From: UBA5793 sp040255465
GTDB taxonomy: Bacteria; Planctomycetota; Phycisphaerae; Phycisphaerales; UBA5793
Length of the DNA: 64,000 nt
Reading direction: 5' to 3'
Assembly (NCBI GenBank): GCA_040255465.1
Contig: JBDZVA010000004.1
Location: 310,001-374,000 of the forward strand
The notes beneath the pieces are model-generated. The model was not told the DNA's origin. It saw only the letters and a list, made by a program, of their open reading frames with translations, and made no database searches. A program made the position numbers and the translations under genes. This document shows, piece after piece, positions 7,085 through 16,165 of this stretch. Position 1 is the stretch's first letter. Every line of letters starts with the position of its first letter.

Positions 7085-9568
7085 ATGAGCAAACCAGCCA
7101 TGTGCATCGGCCAGTCACTTGCGGTGCTGCTGGCCCTTGGCCTTTGTGCCGCCCCAGCCGTGCAGGATCCGGCGCCCGACAGTCCCGCTCCCACCACCCC
7201 TCCCGAGAATGAGGTCTTCATGACGCCCCAGCCCGACAGCGCCCCGCTCCACACCAACCGACTGGCGCAGGAGACCAGCCCCTACCTTCTCCAGCACGCG
7301 CACAATCCGGTGAACTGGCAGCCGTGGGGAGAAGAAGCCTTCGCCGAAGCCAAAGAACGCCAGGTCCCCATCCTCGTGTCCATCGGCTACTCCACCTGCT
7401 ACTGGTGCCACGTCATGGAGCGCGAGTCCTTCGAGAACGAAGACACTGCCAAACTGATGAACGACCGCTTCGTCTGCATCAAAGTCGATCGCGAAGAGCG
7501 GCCGGATGTCGACGACCTCTACATGAGCGCCGTGATCGCGCTCACCGGCCAGGGCGGCTGGCCGATGAACGTCTTCCTCACGCCCCCGCCGCCCGACGAT
7601 CTGCCCGAAGGCGACAAGTGGACCGCGCTGGCGCCCTTCTGGGGCGGCACCTACTTCCCGCCCGAAGACGCCATGGGTCGGCCCGGCTGGCCGCGCGTCG
7701 TGCAATCGCTCTCTGCCGCGTGGAACGAACAGCGCGCTGAGGTGCTCGAACAATCAAAGCGGCTCGCCGATGATGTGCGGACGCGGCTGTCGCTGCATGG
7801 CGACGCATCACCCATCGGCCCCGGCGACGTGAGCACCGCCGTCATCACCCTGCTGCGCATCTTCGATCGCGCCAATGGCGGCTTCGGCCAGGCGCCCAAG
7901 TTTCCACAGCCGGTCTTTCTCGATCTGCTCATGGCCAGTCGCGATTCCGTCAGCGGCGAATTGTCGCGCGATCGTGTTGACGAAGCGTTGAGCATCACTC
8001 TCGATCGCATGGCGATGGGCGGGATGTACGACCAGGCGGGCGGAGGCTTCCACCGCTACAGCACCGACGCGCAGTGGATCGTGCCACACTTCGAGAAGAT
8101 GCTCTACGACAACGGCCAGCTCGCGGAGGTCTACGCCCGCGCAGCCGCAAGCACCGACGATCTGTATTACAGGCAAATCGCCGACGAGATCTGCGCCTAC
8201 GTGCTGCGCGAGATGACAGATGAAAAGACCGGCGCCTTCTACAGCGCGCAGGATGCCGAAGTAAACCATCGCGAAGGAATGAACTACCTCTGGACGCCCG
8301 GGCAGGTGCAGGACGCCTTGACGCAAGCCGGCGAAGAAGCGCTGGTTGAGGTGGCGATGAAAGCCTACGGCCTGGACCGCGATCCCAACTTCCGCGACCC
8401 CCATCATCCCGACGATGAGCCAATGCACATCCTGCTGCTCACAGAACACCCTGATCTCCTCGCCAGGTCACTCAACCTCACGCGGCAGCAGCTTGATGCG
8501 CAACTCACTCGCATCAATGCAGCGCTGCTCCAGGTGCGCGACAAGCGCGAGCAGCCGGGCACCGATGACAAGGTCATTGCCGGCTGGAACGGCCTGATGA
8601 TCGCCGGCCTGGCCGACTGCGCCCAGGTGCTCGACAAGCCCGAGTACCGCGAAGCGGCCGCCCGGGCCTGGGGGTTCATCAACACCACCATGCGCGATGA
8701 TGATGGCGGCCTGCTCCGCACCTACCGCGCCGGCCGCGCAGCCATTCCCGCCTTCTGCGAAGATTACGCCCTGCTCGCGCATGGCCTGATCGCGCTGCAC
8801 CGGAGCAATCCCAACGCCGGCTACCTCAACGCCGCCGCCACACTCATGAACGACGCCCGCTCACTGTTCTGGGATGAGCAGCGCGGCGGCTGGTTCGACA
8901 CGCGCCAGGGCAGCACCGATGTCTTCTTCCGCGCCCGCTCACTCAACGACGGCGCGCTGCCCAGCGCCGGCAGCGTCATGCTCAACAACCTCATCGACCT
9001 TTACGAACTCACCGGCGAAGCGCACTGGCTCGACGACGCCTTTGCCGCACTGACCGCCATCTCCGCCGACCTGCACGAGAACCCCATCGGCATGGCCGAC
9101 TCGACGCGCGCCCTGCTCCGTCTGCTCGACATCGATCCGCAGCGCGTCCACCGCATCGGCCGCGGCGCAGCCGACCCAGACCGATTCGTCGACGTCGCCG
9201 TCTCGGCCGACGAAGTCAATCTGGTTGACGAAACCTCCGCAGAGATCGCCGTCACCCTCATGGCCCGTCAGGGGTACCACATCAACGCCAACGACCCCGG
9301 CAGCGACGAAGTCATCGCGCTGTCGTTCCAACTGCTCGACGGCGCGGGCCTCGCCCTCGCGCCCGCCTATCCGTCGGGCACGGAATTCGGCATGGCCGGC
9401 CAGACCATTCGCGTGCACGAACACTCCGTCACCGTGCCGATTCTCATCCGACGCGTCGGCGCAGTCACCGGACAGCCACGCCTGATGGTCACCTACCAGG
9501 CTTGCAACGACACCGCCTGCCTCAAGCCGATCACGGAAGAGGTGCCGGTGACGATTAACGTGAAGTAG
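7085..9568 (+). CDS. Exported YyaL/SSP411-type thioredoxin-domain protein with C-terminal DsbD-like domain
   Basis: The 827-residue product starts with a signal peptide (hydrophobic core about 10-25). The DUF255 thioredoxin-like domain follows, with YSTCYWCHVMERESF (Cys about 105 and 108) and the family hallmark TSPYLLQHAHNPVNW. The middle is an (alpha/alpha)6-barrel-like region typical of the spermatogenesis-associated 20/YyaL family. The last ~110 residues resemble the N-terminal DsbD/DsbC-interacting domain, including the paired cysteines in YQACNDTACLKPI. Export and two cysteine centres suggest periplasmic thiol-disulfide work, but the family has no proven reaction. GAGGGA provides the Shine-Dalgarno. 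Confidence 0.85.
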   Translation: MSKPAMCIGQSLAVLLALGLCAAPAVQDPAPDSPAPTTPPENEVFMTPQPDSAPLHTNRLAQETSPYLLQHAHNPVNWQPWGEEAFAEAKERQVPILVSIGYSTCYWCHVMERESFENEDTAKLMNDRFVCIKVDREERPDVDDLYMSAVIALTGQGGWPMNVFLTPPPPDDLPEGDKWTALAPFWGGTYFPPEDAMGRPGWPRVVQSLSAAWNEQRAEVLEQSKRLADDVRTRLSLHGDASPIGPGDVSTAVITLLRIFDRANGGFGQAPKFPQPVFLDLLMASRDSVSGELSRDRVDEALSITLDRMAMGGMYDQAGGGFHRYSTDAQWIVPHFEKMLYDNGQLAEVYARAAASTDDLYYRQIADEICAYVLREMTDEKTGAFYSAQDAEVNHREGMNYLWTPGQVQDALTQAGEEALVEVAMKAYGLDRDPNFRDPHHPDDEPMHILLLTEHPDLLARSLNLTRQQLDAQLTRINAALLQVRDKREQPGTDDKVIAGWNGLMIAGLADCAQVLDKPEYREAAARAWGFINTTMRDDDGGLLRTYRAGRAAIPAFCEDYALLAHGLIALHRSNPNAGYLNAAATLMNDARSLFWDEQRGGWFDTRQGSTDVFFRARSLNDGALPSAGSVMLNNLIDLYELTGEAHWLDDAFAALTAISADLHENPIGMADSTRALLRLLDIDPQRVHRIGRGAADPDRFVDVAVSADEVNLVDETSAEIAVTLMARQGYHINANDPGSDEVIALSFQLLDGAGLALAPAYPSGTEFGMAGQTIRVHEHSVTVPILIRRVGAVTGQPRLMVTYQACNDTACLKPITEEVPVTINVK

Positions 9569-9602
9569 ATCCACACCCGTACTGCGCCCTGCACCAAACA
9601 AG

Positions 9603-9630
9603 CGGGCCGCCGCACTCATGCGACGGCCCG
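9603..9630. terminator. Hairpin between convergent genes
   Basis: CGGGCCGCCGCA pairs with TGCGACGGCCCG (one mismatch) around a CTCA loop. It lies 35 bases after the YyaL-type stop and 36 bases before the end of the convergent gene. On the minus strand it is followed by TTGTTT. It probably ends transcription from one or both sides. Confidence 0.6.
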
Positions 9631-9666
9631 AACAAGTTCGTCATTTCAAAAGAACGTTGATACAAG

Positions 9667-10224
9667 TCAACGCGGCCGGATCATCAGGCGCCGCCGAAGC
9701 GGAACCATGCCCGCCAGACCGGCGACACCCAGAAGGACAGGCGTCGGTAGCGGGATGTTCTGAGTGAGCTGCTCGCGAGTGGGATTCCAGTCAGGAGTAC
9801 CCCCAGTGTCCCAGAACGAGCCATTCCACGTTGCCCGTGCGGAAAAGGTCAACGTGTCTCCATCAAAAGCCACAAAATCCCACGTCACCGGATCTGACAT
9901 GTCGCTGGAAAACCAGACTTCCCATTCGATATACGTTGTGCTTGATCCGCTCGCCGTTGCCTGGTAGGGCGAACCTCCGCCCAACTCCAGCCCGTTGCTC
10001 CAACTACCGTCAGAAAAGTTCCGGTGGGTTGGCGACTCAAATGGGCCCCCGGAGACGATTTGGCCAGCGAATAGGTCGTAGCCCGAAGACCACGTGAAGC
10101 TAAAAAGTTGACCCCAACTATTCCCCTCGATGCCCGTACCCTGCGAAACAAGATCGGCGCGTGCTGTCGCCCCGATCAGCATCACGAGAATACATGCGAC
10201 ATACCTCGCCTTATCGACTGCCAT
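9667..10224 (-). CDS. Exported protein with PEP-CTERM-like C-terminal sorting signal
   Basis: The 185-residue product has an N-terminal signal peptide (KARYVACILVMLIGATARA) and a serine/glycine/tryptophan-rich, probably beta, middle. The C terminus has PLPTP, a hydrophobic helix LLGVAGLAGMV and an arginine cluster RRR. That is the layout of PEP-CTERM sorting tags, recognised by exosortase for surface delivery. ATG 10224 is supported by the strong Shine-Dalgarno AGGAAGGGG. A sigma70-type promoter with a palindromic spacer lies about 95 bases upstream. No exosortase gene is in the window. The ligand or function of the exported domain is unknown. Confidence 0.7.
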   Translation of the reverse strand: MAVDKARYVACILVMLIGATARADLVSQGTGIEGNSWGQLFSFTWSSGYDLFAGQIVSGGPFESPTHRNFSDGSWSNGLELGGGSPYQATASGSSTTYIEWEVWFSSDMSDPVTWDFVAFDGDTLTFSARATWNGSFWDTGGTPDWNPTREQLTQNIPLPTPVLLGVAGLAGMVPLRRRLMIRPR

Positions 10225-10319
10225 GGAATCAGCCCCTTCCTTGCAGCAGAGGCTCAAACTAGGCCCCCGCCAGCCACGATTTCGCACATCGAGAGCCCAT
10301 CTCCCGACGCATCCTAGGT

Positions 10320-10349
10320 AGATTACCCCAGATTGGGGGGCCATGTCAA
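10320..10349 (-). promoter_or_regulatory. Sigma70-type promoter with palindrome in the spacer
   Basis: On the minus strand TTGACA (10349-10344) is followed by an 18-base spacer and TAATCT (10325-10320), a near-consensus promoter for the PEP-CTERM-like gene. The spacer contains the inverted repeat CCCCAATCTGGGG, which overlaps the -10 and could be an operator. The 5' leader would be about 90 bases. The rest of the 10225-10527 gap holds nothing else clear apart from the bioB promoter. Confidence 0.65.
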
Positions 10350-10491
10350 GCAATGCCATAATATTCTTATGGTTTTTTGTTCAGCTTGCGGCTCAACGCA
10401 CTGGGGGCATAGTCGTCCGACGGGTCACTGCCTCACCTCCGTCTGTTGGCCCCAAAACGGCTCTGGCTAGTTGGCCGCGTTCCGGGAGCCG

Positions 10492-10518
10492 TTGACCTGA
10501 GCCCATTGCCGCTATCCT
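10492..10518 (+). promoter_or_regulatory. Putative bioB promoter, start codon close to -10
   Basis: TTGACC (10492-10497) and TATCCT (10513-10518) are 15 bases apart. TATCCT ends 9 bases before the bioB ATG at 10528, and no Shine-Dalgarno is present between them. The transcript may therefore be leaderless or nearly so. Confidence 0.45.
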
Positions 10519-10527
10519 GTTAGCCCC

Positions 10528-11712
10528 ATGAAGCAGGATTTCGAGCGAGCTCCGAGATTGAGCGATTGGATTGAGAACGGCCGCAGCGGCCAATCCATCT
10601 CACGCTCTCACGCGCTTTCCATTCTCAATAACGACGCCATCTCTCTGCTCACCCTCATCCACACCGCCGGACAGGTGCGTGAGGCACACTTCGGCCGCGA
10701 CGTGCTCATCCACCAGTTGCACAACGTCCAGAGCGGTGCCTGCCCCGAGGATTGCGGCTACTGCGGCCAGAGCCAGAACAGCGAGGCGCCCATTCAGGCC
10801 TACCGCCTCAAGCCACGCGAGGAAATCATCGCCGAGGCTCAGGCCGCCAAGGACAACGGCGCGTACCGCTACTGCATGGTTCTCTCGGGTCGCGGCCCCA
10901 GCGATGAAGAAATCGACCACATGGCCGAGTGCATCGCCGAGGTCAAGAGTCGCTTTGGCTTGCGCACCTGCCTCAGCGCCGGCCTGCTCGATGAAGCGAA
11001 GGCCAGACGCCTCGCCGACGCCGGCCTCGATCGACTCAACCACAATCTCAACACGAGCGAGCGCCACTACGACCAGATCTGCACCACCCACACTTTCGCC
11101 GACCGCGTCAATACCCTCGCCGCGGCTCGCAGCGCGGGCCTCGATTTGTGCAGCGGCCTGATTGTCGGCATGGGAGAGACGTATGACGACCTCGTCGACG
11201 TCGCGTTCCGTCTGCGCGAATTCGAAGTGCCGTCGATTCCCGTGAACTTCCTCGTGCCGATTCCCGGCAACCGCGTGAACAACGCCATGCTCAACGGCCA
11301 GCCGATCACGCCGCAGGTGGTGCTGCGCGTGCTGTGCCTGTTCCGCCTGGTAAATCCGACAGCCGAGATCCGCATCGGCGCCGGCCGCGAAGGGCATTTG
11401 CGCTCGATGCAGGCGCTGGCGCTGCATCCGGCCAACAGCCTCTTCGTCGACGGCTACCTGCTCACGCGAGGCTCAACCACGCGCGACACTATCGCCATGA
11501 TCATCGATGCGGGGTTCGAAGTGCGCCTCGACGGACACTGGCCCCACGAACTCGCGCGCTTCGTCGAACACATCAAGGCCGGCGGCAGCACCGCCTTCGA
11601 CATCGATCACAGCGGCGAAGTCATCCGCGACGACCGCAAGCGTCGGCGCAACACCCGACTCGAACAGGACGCCTCGCCCGCCACGCTGCGCATCAACGGC
11701 GTTGAGGTCTGA
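10528..11712 (+). CDS. bioB: Biotin synthase
   Basis: This radical SAM enzyme inserts sulfur into dethiobiotin in the last step of biotin synthesis. The 394-residue product carries the SAM cluster motif CPEDCGYC (Cys about 72, 76 and 79). It also has conserved BioB segments: VQSGACPEDC, LNHNLNTS, GLIVGMGET, FLVPIPG and an Arg in the GRE-G motif (IGAGREGHLRS). It is longer than E. coli BioB by about 50 residues, with a C-terminal basic extension. No other bio genes are adjacent. The gene is convergent with the AraC-type regulator, whose stop is 3 bases away. Confidence 0.93.
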   Translation: MKQDFERAPRLSDWIENGRSGQSISRSHALSILNNDAISLLTLIHTAGQVREAHFGRDVLIHQLHNVQSGACPEDCGYCGQSQNSEAPIQAYRLKPREEIIAEAQAAKDNGAYRYCMVLSGRGPSDEEIDHMAECIAEVKSRFGLRTCLSAGLLDEAKARRLADAGLDRLNHNLNTSERHYDQICTTHTFADRVNTLAAARSAGLDLCSGLIVGMGETYDDLVDVAFRLREFEVPSIPVNFLVPIPGNRVNNAMLNGQPITPQVVLRVLCLFRLVNPTAEIRIGAGREGHLRSMQALALHPANSLFVDGYLLTRGSTTRDTIAMIIDAGFEVRLDGHWPHELARFVEHIKAGGSTAFDIDHSGEVIRDDRKRRRNTRLEQDASPATLRINGVEV

Positions 11713-11715
11713 CGA

Positions 11716-12867
11716 TCAGTCGAGTTGTTCGCGGTACTCCGTCGGGCTCATGTCCTGCAGGCGACGGAACGTCGACGTAAAGTGCCCGTGACTGGCAAAG
11801 CCGGTGGCCTTGGCGATCCGGGCGATCGGCACGCGCTGCGTCGCGAGCATCCACTTGGCCATCTGCACCTGGCGCTGCAGCACGTACTGCTTGGGCGTCG
11901 TGCCCACCAGCTTTGAGAACGTGCGGTGAAAGTGAAACACGCTCACATCCACGAGCTGAGCGATCGTGCTCAGGCTCGGCGACTCCGCGTAGTGATCGTG
12001 CATGTACCCGACCGCGCGGGCCACACGGGGATCATCCACAGCGCCAAGCGGCGGCAGGTCGCCGCGATCAAGCGGGCGCAGTTCAAGGTACCACTGCTCG
12101 GCGGAAACGCCGGGCGTCGCGCGGCGGCGCTGGAAGCGAATCCAGACCGGCTCGCCCGACAGACTGAAAACAACGTCGTGCATCTCGCCGTCCACGAGCT
12201 CGGGCCACCGCTGGCTGACGACCACCCGCAGATCGAGAAGCACCCGATTGATGTTGATCTGCTCCGCTGCGAGCCACGCTTCGCCACTCGGGTCCGCGTG
12301 GATCACCCGATCGTCATAGCCAATCAGCAGGCGGCACACCTTCGCGTCGCGCGGCCGGTTGAACCGTGCGGCCAGACGCCTCATTTGCAGACTCAGCGCG
12401 TGCAGGTCGGCGTCCGTAAACGCACCGCTCGGGCGAATCGCCATCGCCAGCCAATGCCGCCGATCCGGGTAGCCGTCCGGCAGGGTGACGCACGCGACGG
12501 GGGTCTTCGCGGGGATATCGTCGCAGGACAGCCTCGCCTCTTCCGCGGTGCCCGAAGCAGCGCCGGTGCGCAGCGCCTGCAAAAAGACGCCATCGTGGCG
12601 GAAACCCGCCTCGATCCAACCATCAACGATGCCGGGACTGAATCCGTCGACAACCAGCATTTCGTCGCCGCGCGGGCGATGCGGAGCCACAATGCCCAGC
12701 ACCAGCCGCTCGCATCGCAGTTGATTGCAGATCTTCGACTTCACTTCGCTGATGCAATCGACCCATGTCAGCGACGTCTTGTCGCCGGCGCCATGCACTT
12801 CGCGGTTGTCGTTGGTGGGATTGGAATTGGTGGGAAGAGTGGTAGCGGCCAATGCGTCCGTGGACAT
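11716..12867 (-). CDS. AraC-family transcriptional regulator
   Basis: This is a 383-residue DNA-binding regulator. The C-terminal ~100 residues form the double helix-turn-helix AraC domain: LSTIAQLVDVSVFHFHRTFSKLVGTTPKQY, then the second helix-turn-helix ARIAKATGFASHGHFTSTFRR and the terminal SPTEYRE. The long N-terminal part looks like a GAF/LuxR-type sensory region rather than a cupin; its ligand is unknown. GGGGGGA before ATG 12867 serves as Shine-Dalgarno. A near-perfect 20-base dyad lies 97 bases upstream and may be an operator. Targets are not evident; the convergent bioB gene need not be one. Confidence 0.85.
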   Translation of the reverse strand: MSTDALAATTLPTNSNPTNDNREVHGAGDKTSLTWVDCISEVKSKICNQLRCERLVLGIVAPHRPRGDEMLVVDGFSPGIVDGWIEAGFRHDGVFLQALRTGAASGTAEEARLSCDDIPAKTPVACVTLPDGYPDRRHWLAMAIRPSGAFTDADLHALSLQMRRLAARFNRPRDAKVCRLLIGYDDRVIHADPSGEAWLAAEQININRVLLDLRVVVSQRWPELVDGEMHDVVFSLSGEPVWIRFQRRRATPGVSAEQWYLELRPLDRGDLPPLGAVDDPRVARAVGYMHDHYAESPSLSTIAQLVDVSVFHFHRTFSKLVGTTPKQYVLQRQVQMAKWMLATQRVPIARIAKATGFASHGHFTSTFRRLQDMSPTEYREQLD

Positions 12868-12963
12868 TGAGATCCCCCCGAGAGTCTTGCTCGGAATAGT
12901 AAACGCGGCGAGCAGCCGCGATGGCCCCCGTCATGGGAGGTCATCATTAATGCTAGGAACTTG

Positions 12964-12983
12964 TGTGATTGTTAACCATCACA
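12964..12983. promoter_or_regulatory. 20-base dyad, candidate operator
   Basis: TGTGATTGTTAACCATCACA reads almost identically on both strands (two mismatched positions), centred on GTTAAC. It is 97 bases upstream of the AraC-family start in the gap after the Nudix gene. The TGTGA/TCACA ends resemble CRP half-sites, but the spacing is 10, not 6. Confidence 0.5.
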
Positions 12984-13070
12984 GAATGGAACAAATCTGG
13001 CGGCACGCGCGCGAATCGGGCCTCGCGACGCAGCAGCGGCCCTCAAGCGCTCGAAAATAGTTTGAACCCC

Positions 13071-13613
13071 TCACATCGCGCGCACGGCCTGTTGGATGGT
13101 CCACGCCAATTCCGGACCTGTGCAGTCGATGTGCACCATGAAGAAGCCGCCGCGATGCTCCAGAAACACAGGCCAGATAATCTTGCGGTCCGTCTCAGGG
13201 ATCGACAGGTTCATGACGTCGTCGAGCGAATGCCACTCCAGTCGTCCCTCATCAAGGTGGGTCCGAACAACCTCGACCGGCCGCGTCACCTCGTAGCAGA
13301 ACAGCAGCCAGTGCCCCTGCCCCTCGTACGAACACTCGCTGACAATCCCCGCCAGACGCAGATCTTCCGCGGCGACGTCGATATCCGCCTCTTCCTTGAT
13401 CTCGCGGATGGCGCAGGTCGTCGGGCTCTCGCCGAGGTGCTGCTCGAGTTTGCCCCCGATGGGGGAGTAAAGCTCGAAATTCGGCGGCTTGGCGCGGTGC
13501 AGCAGCAGAATGCGGCCCTGCTCGTCAAACAGGTACGCCAGCACCGCGATCCGGTATGGGAGGGGCTCAGACACGAGTCGGAATGTATCCCCTCCCCTCC
13601 CCACCGGCCACAC
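13071..13613 (-). CDS. Nudix hydrolase
   Basis: This is a cytosolic nucleotide-pyrophosphohydrolase-fold protein of up to 180 residues. The Nudix box is visible as GGKLEQHLGES followed by REIKEE, with a two-residue longer loop than the classical GX5EX7REUXEE pattern. The start is uncertain: GTG 13613 gives the longest frame and GTG 13574 (VSEPLPYR) fits family N termini, and neither has a clear Shine-Dalgarno. The substrate cannot be predicted. Conserved residues after the box (WHSLDDVMNLSIPETDR) are typical of 8-oxo-dGTP-type Nudix proteins. It is divergent from murC. Confidence 0.8.
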   Translation of the reverse strand: MWPVGRGGDTFRLVSEPLPYRIAVLAYLFDEQGRILLLHRAKPPNFELYSPIGGKLEQHLGESPTTCAIREIKEEADIDVAAEDLRLAGIVSECSYEGQGHWLLFCYEVTRPVEVVRTHLDEGRLEWHSLDDVMNLSIPETDRKIIWPVFLEHRGGFFMVHIDCTGPELAWTIQQAVRAM

Positions 13614-13740
13614 CGCCCCGGAATCGAAGACTGAATCCCAGGCGCGGAATTGGTCGATCTTCGATGGGTCGGGCTACGGGTATCATCGAACGAGGCGGTT
13701 GAAAGGCGGAACCGAGTTGGGAAAGACGGCAGCGCAGACC

Positions 13741-15219
13741 ATGAAGCCGGGACGGGCGAAATCAAGGAACAAGACCGAGGGCGCTTCCGCCCGCCAGTCG
13801 CCGGCCTGGAACGTCGCCGGCAATCACCTCTACTTCGTCGGCATCGGCGGATGCGGGATGAGCGGCCTGGCCCGCATGCTCCTGGCCCGCGGAGCCGCGT
13901 GCAGCGGAAGCGACCAGACACGCAGCGACCTCACCGACGCGCTCAACCGCGACGGCATGGCCGTCACCTTCGATCAGGAGTCCGGCCACCTGCCCGATGA
14001 ATGCGATCTCGTCATCGCCTCCGCCGCGATTCGACCCGATCACCCGCAACTGCTCGAAGCCCAGCGCCGCGGCCTGACCATCATGCACTACGCCGAGGCG
14101 CTCGGCCGACTCATGCTCGGCCGCACCGGCGTCTCCATCGCCGGCACCCACGGCAAGAGCACCACCACGGCCACGCTCGCGCACATCCTCATCCAGTGCC
14201 AGCGCGATCCATCCTTCGTCGTCGGCGCCACCTGCAACCAGATCGGCGGCGGAGCGCGAACCGGCGCCGCCGTGCAGCCCGGCTCCAGCCAGCCCGGCAT
14301 CCTGCTCGGCGAAGCGTGCGAGTTCAACCGCTCCTTCCACCACCATCGCCCCACCGTCGCGGCCGTACTCAACGTCGAAGAAGACCACCTCGATATCTAC
14401 GGCTCGCTCGACGCCATCATCGAAGCATTTCACGAGTTCGCCGCCCTGCTCCCGCAACGCGATGAAGGCGGCTACCTGCTCATCAGTCACGATGCGGCAC
14501 ACCGAGGACAGGTCGCCTCCGGACTCAATTGCGAAGTCGAGACCATCGGCTTCTCCACGCAGGCAGACTGGTGCATCGAGTTCGACCCCGAGTCGCACCT
14601 CGTCGCGCTCTCACATCATGGCCAGAGCGTCGCCTCCTGGCAGGCCCCCATGCCCGGCGAACACAACGCCTACAACTCCGCCGTCGCCTGCGTGCTCGCC
14701 CGCCGGCTCGGCTGCGAATGGGATCAGATCGTCCCCGCCGTCGAATCCTTCGCCGGCGTCGATCGACGACTCCAGCGCCTCGGCAAGCGCGCCATCCCGG
14801 GCGGTGAAGTGCTCGTCTACGACGACTACGGCCACCATCCCACCGAAATCGACGCCACCCTTCGCGCCCTCAGGGCCCACGAAAAACCCAGGCGCCTTGT
14901 CTGCGTCTTCCAGCCGCACCAGCACAGCCGCACGCGCTTCCTGCTCGAACAGTTTGCAACGAGTTTCAGCTCGGCTGACGTCGTCATCGTCCCCCACATC
15001 TACTTCGTGCGCGACAGCGAAGCCGAGAAGCAGCGCATCAGCGCTTCGGACCTCGTCGATCGCCTGCGCCAGCGCGGCATCCAGGCCATGCACCTCTATC
15101 CCTTCGAAGCAATCGTCGAGCAACTCGAAAACGTCTGCCGCCCCGGCGATCTGCTCGTCGTCATGGGCGCCGGCCCCGTCTGGAAGGTCGCAAGGCAGTT
15201 CCTCGGCGTCAAGCCGTAA
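13741..15219 (+). CDS. murC: UDP-N-acetylmuramate--L-alanine ligase
   Basis: MurC adds L-alanine to UDP-MurNAc, the first amino acid step of peptidoglycan precursor synthesis in the cytosol. The 492-residue product shows the N-terminal nucleotide-binding GIGGCGMSG (about 34-42), the ATP loop GTHGKSTT (about 135-142), DDYGHHPTEI and FQPHQHSRT, all typical of MurC. ATG 13741 is chosen; TTG codons at 13699 and 13717 are in frame and could be the true start, since TATCAT at 13681-13686 may be the -10. murB, ddl and an ftsQ-like gene follow in order, interrupted by three other genes. Confidence 0.93.
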   Translation: MKPGRAKSRNKTEGASARQSPAWNVAGNHLYFVGIGGCGMSGLARMLLARGAACSGSDQTRSDLTDALNRDGMAVTFDQESGHLPDECDLVIASAAIRPDHPQLLEAQRRGLTIMHYAEALGRLMLGRTGVSIAGTHGKSTTTATLAHILIQCQRDPSFVVGATCNQIGGGARTGAAVQPGSSQPGILLGEACEFNRSFHHHRPTVAAVLNVEEDHLDIYGSLDAIIEAFHEFAALLPQRDEGGYLLISHDAAHRGQVASGLNCEVETIGFSTQADWCIEFDPESHLVALSHHGQSVASWQAPMPGEHNAYNSAVACVLARRLGCEWDQIVPAVESFAGVDRRLQRLGKRAIPGGEVLVYDDYGHHPTEIDATLRALRAHEKPRRLVCVFQPHQHSRTRFLLEQFATSFSSADVVIVPHIYFVRDSEAEKQRISASDLVDRLRQRGIQAMHLYPFEAIVEQLENVCRPGDLLVVMGAGPVWKVARQFLGVKP

Positions 15220-15281
15220 CGCGTCGGCAGGTCGAGTATCATCCTTTGCGAACGCTGACTCGTTTCGCGGGAGGATGGGCC

Positions 15282-16067
15282 ATGACGACTCAACTGCTGC
15301 TGTGCCTCACGTTGTTTGCCGCGCTGTGCACCGGCTGTCAGGCCGCCAGCGGTGGCGAGAAGTTTGAAGGTTTCGGCACGCTCACCACGCTCTTCGCCTT
15401 GCCCCAGCGCCAGCCCGACTGGCCCAAGGGCGAGTTGACCGGCACCGGCTTCCAGATTGATCCCGACGACAAGGGCTCTTCCCCGGGCACGCGCGCCATG
15501 TTAATGGCCGAAAGCGCCAAGCCGGCGGCGAACCTGTCCGCCCAACTCCAGCCGGGTCGCCGGGCATGGATCAAGGGCGAAGTGTTCAAGGACGTGATCC
15601 GCGTGGACGAGATCGAAGTACTCCCCTTCCCGAGGCCGGGTGTGATTCCGAGCAAAGTCGCCAACGCCATCGGCCGCTTCGATCTCACCGAAGTCGGCGC
15701 CTGGCACAACCGCATGCCGCCGTCCACCGACAAGCGACATCTCACCCTGAGCATCCGCGCCGAGAACACCGCGGCGGACCGCAAGGACCGCGTCATCAAG
15801 GTCGAGCGCGTCTTCTACTCCTTCGACAAGGATCGCGAAGGCGTGCTCGCCAAAGACATGTCGATCATCGACCTCAACACCGGCCTGGCGGGCGGCAAGA
15901 TGGAAATGCCCCTGCCCCACGGCAAACCCATCGACCTGGGCATCCGAGGCGAAGACACCTACCCCGACGGCCACGTCGACGATGAAATCTACGTCATCGT
16001 CATCCTCAGCGTCGGCGACGAACGCATCATCCTCCGAGGCCACTGCAAGATCATCGCCGCAGTGTGA
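15282..16067 (+). CDS. Putative lipoprotein of unknown function
   Basis: The 261-residue product has a hydrophobic N terminus ending in ALCTGC, a plausible signal peptidase II site with Cys about 19 (the -3 Cys is unusual). The mature part has no motif I recognise and contains no further membrane segment; it looks beta-rich and includes VFYSFDKDREGVLAKDMSII. ATG 15282 is preceded by GGGAGGA. It sits between murC and the ATPase/TOPRIM-like pair, in the same direction as the mur genes. It could be co-transcribed with murC (62-base gap). Confidence 0.65.
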   Translation: MTTQLLLCLTLFAALCTGCQAASGGEKFEGFGTLTTLFALPQRQPDWPKGELTGTGFQIDPDDKGSSPGTRAMLMAESAKPAANLSAQLQPGRRAWIKGEVFKDVIRVDEIEVLPFPRPGVIPSKVANAIGRFDLTEVGAWHNRMPPSTDKRHLTLSIRAENTAADRKDRVIKVERVFYSFDKDREGVLAKDMSIIDLNTGLAGGKMEMPLPHGKPIDLGIRGEDTYPDGHVDDEIYVIVILSVGDERIILRGHCKIIAAV

Positions 16068-16118
16068 CGCGGGCTGCTCTGGGACCGTTCCGTTGGCGCG
16101 GCGGGCGGGGAATGTCGA

Positions 16119-16157
16119 TATGATCACATGAAAGCGATCCCCGACTGGCAGCGAGGA
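16119..16157 (+). promoter_or_regulatory. Putative promoter and ribosome binding site of the ATPase/TOPRIM-like cassette
   Basis: TATGAT (16119-16124) is a good -10, and GAGGA (16153-16157) lies 8 bases before the GTG start at 16166. I see no well-spaced -35. Together they suggest the two-gene cassette can be transcribed independently of murC. Confidence 0.45.
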
Positions 16158-16165
16158 CACCGTCC

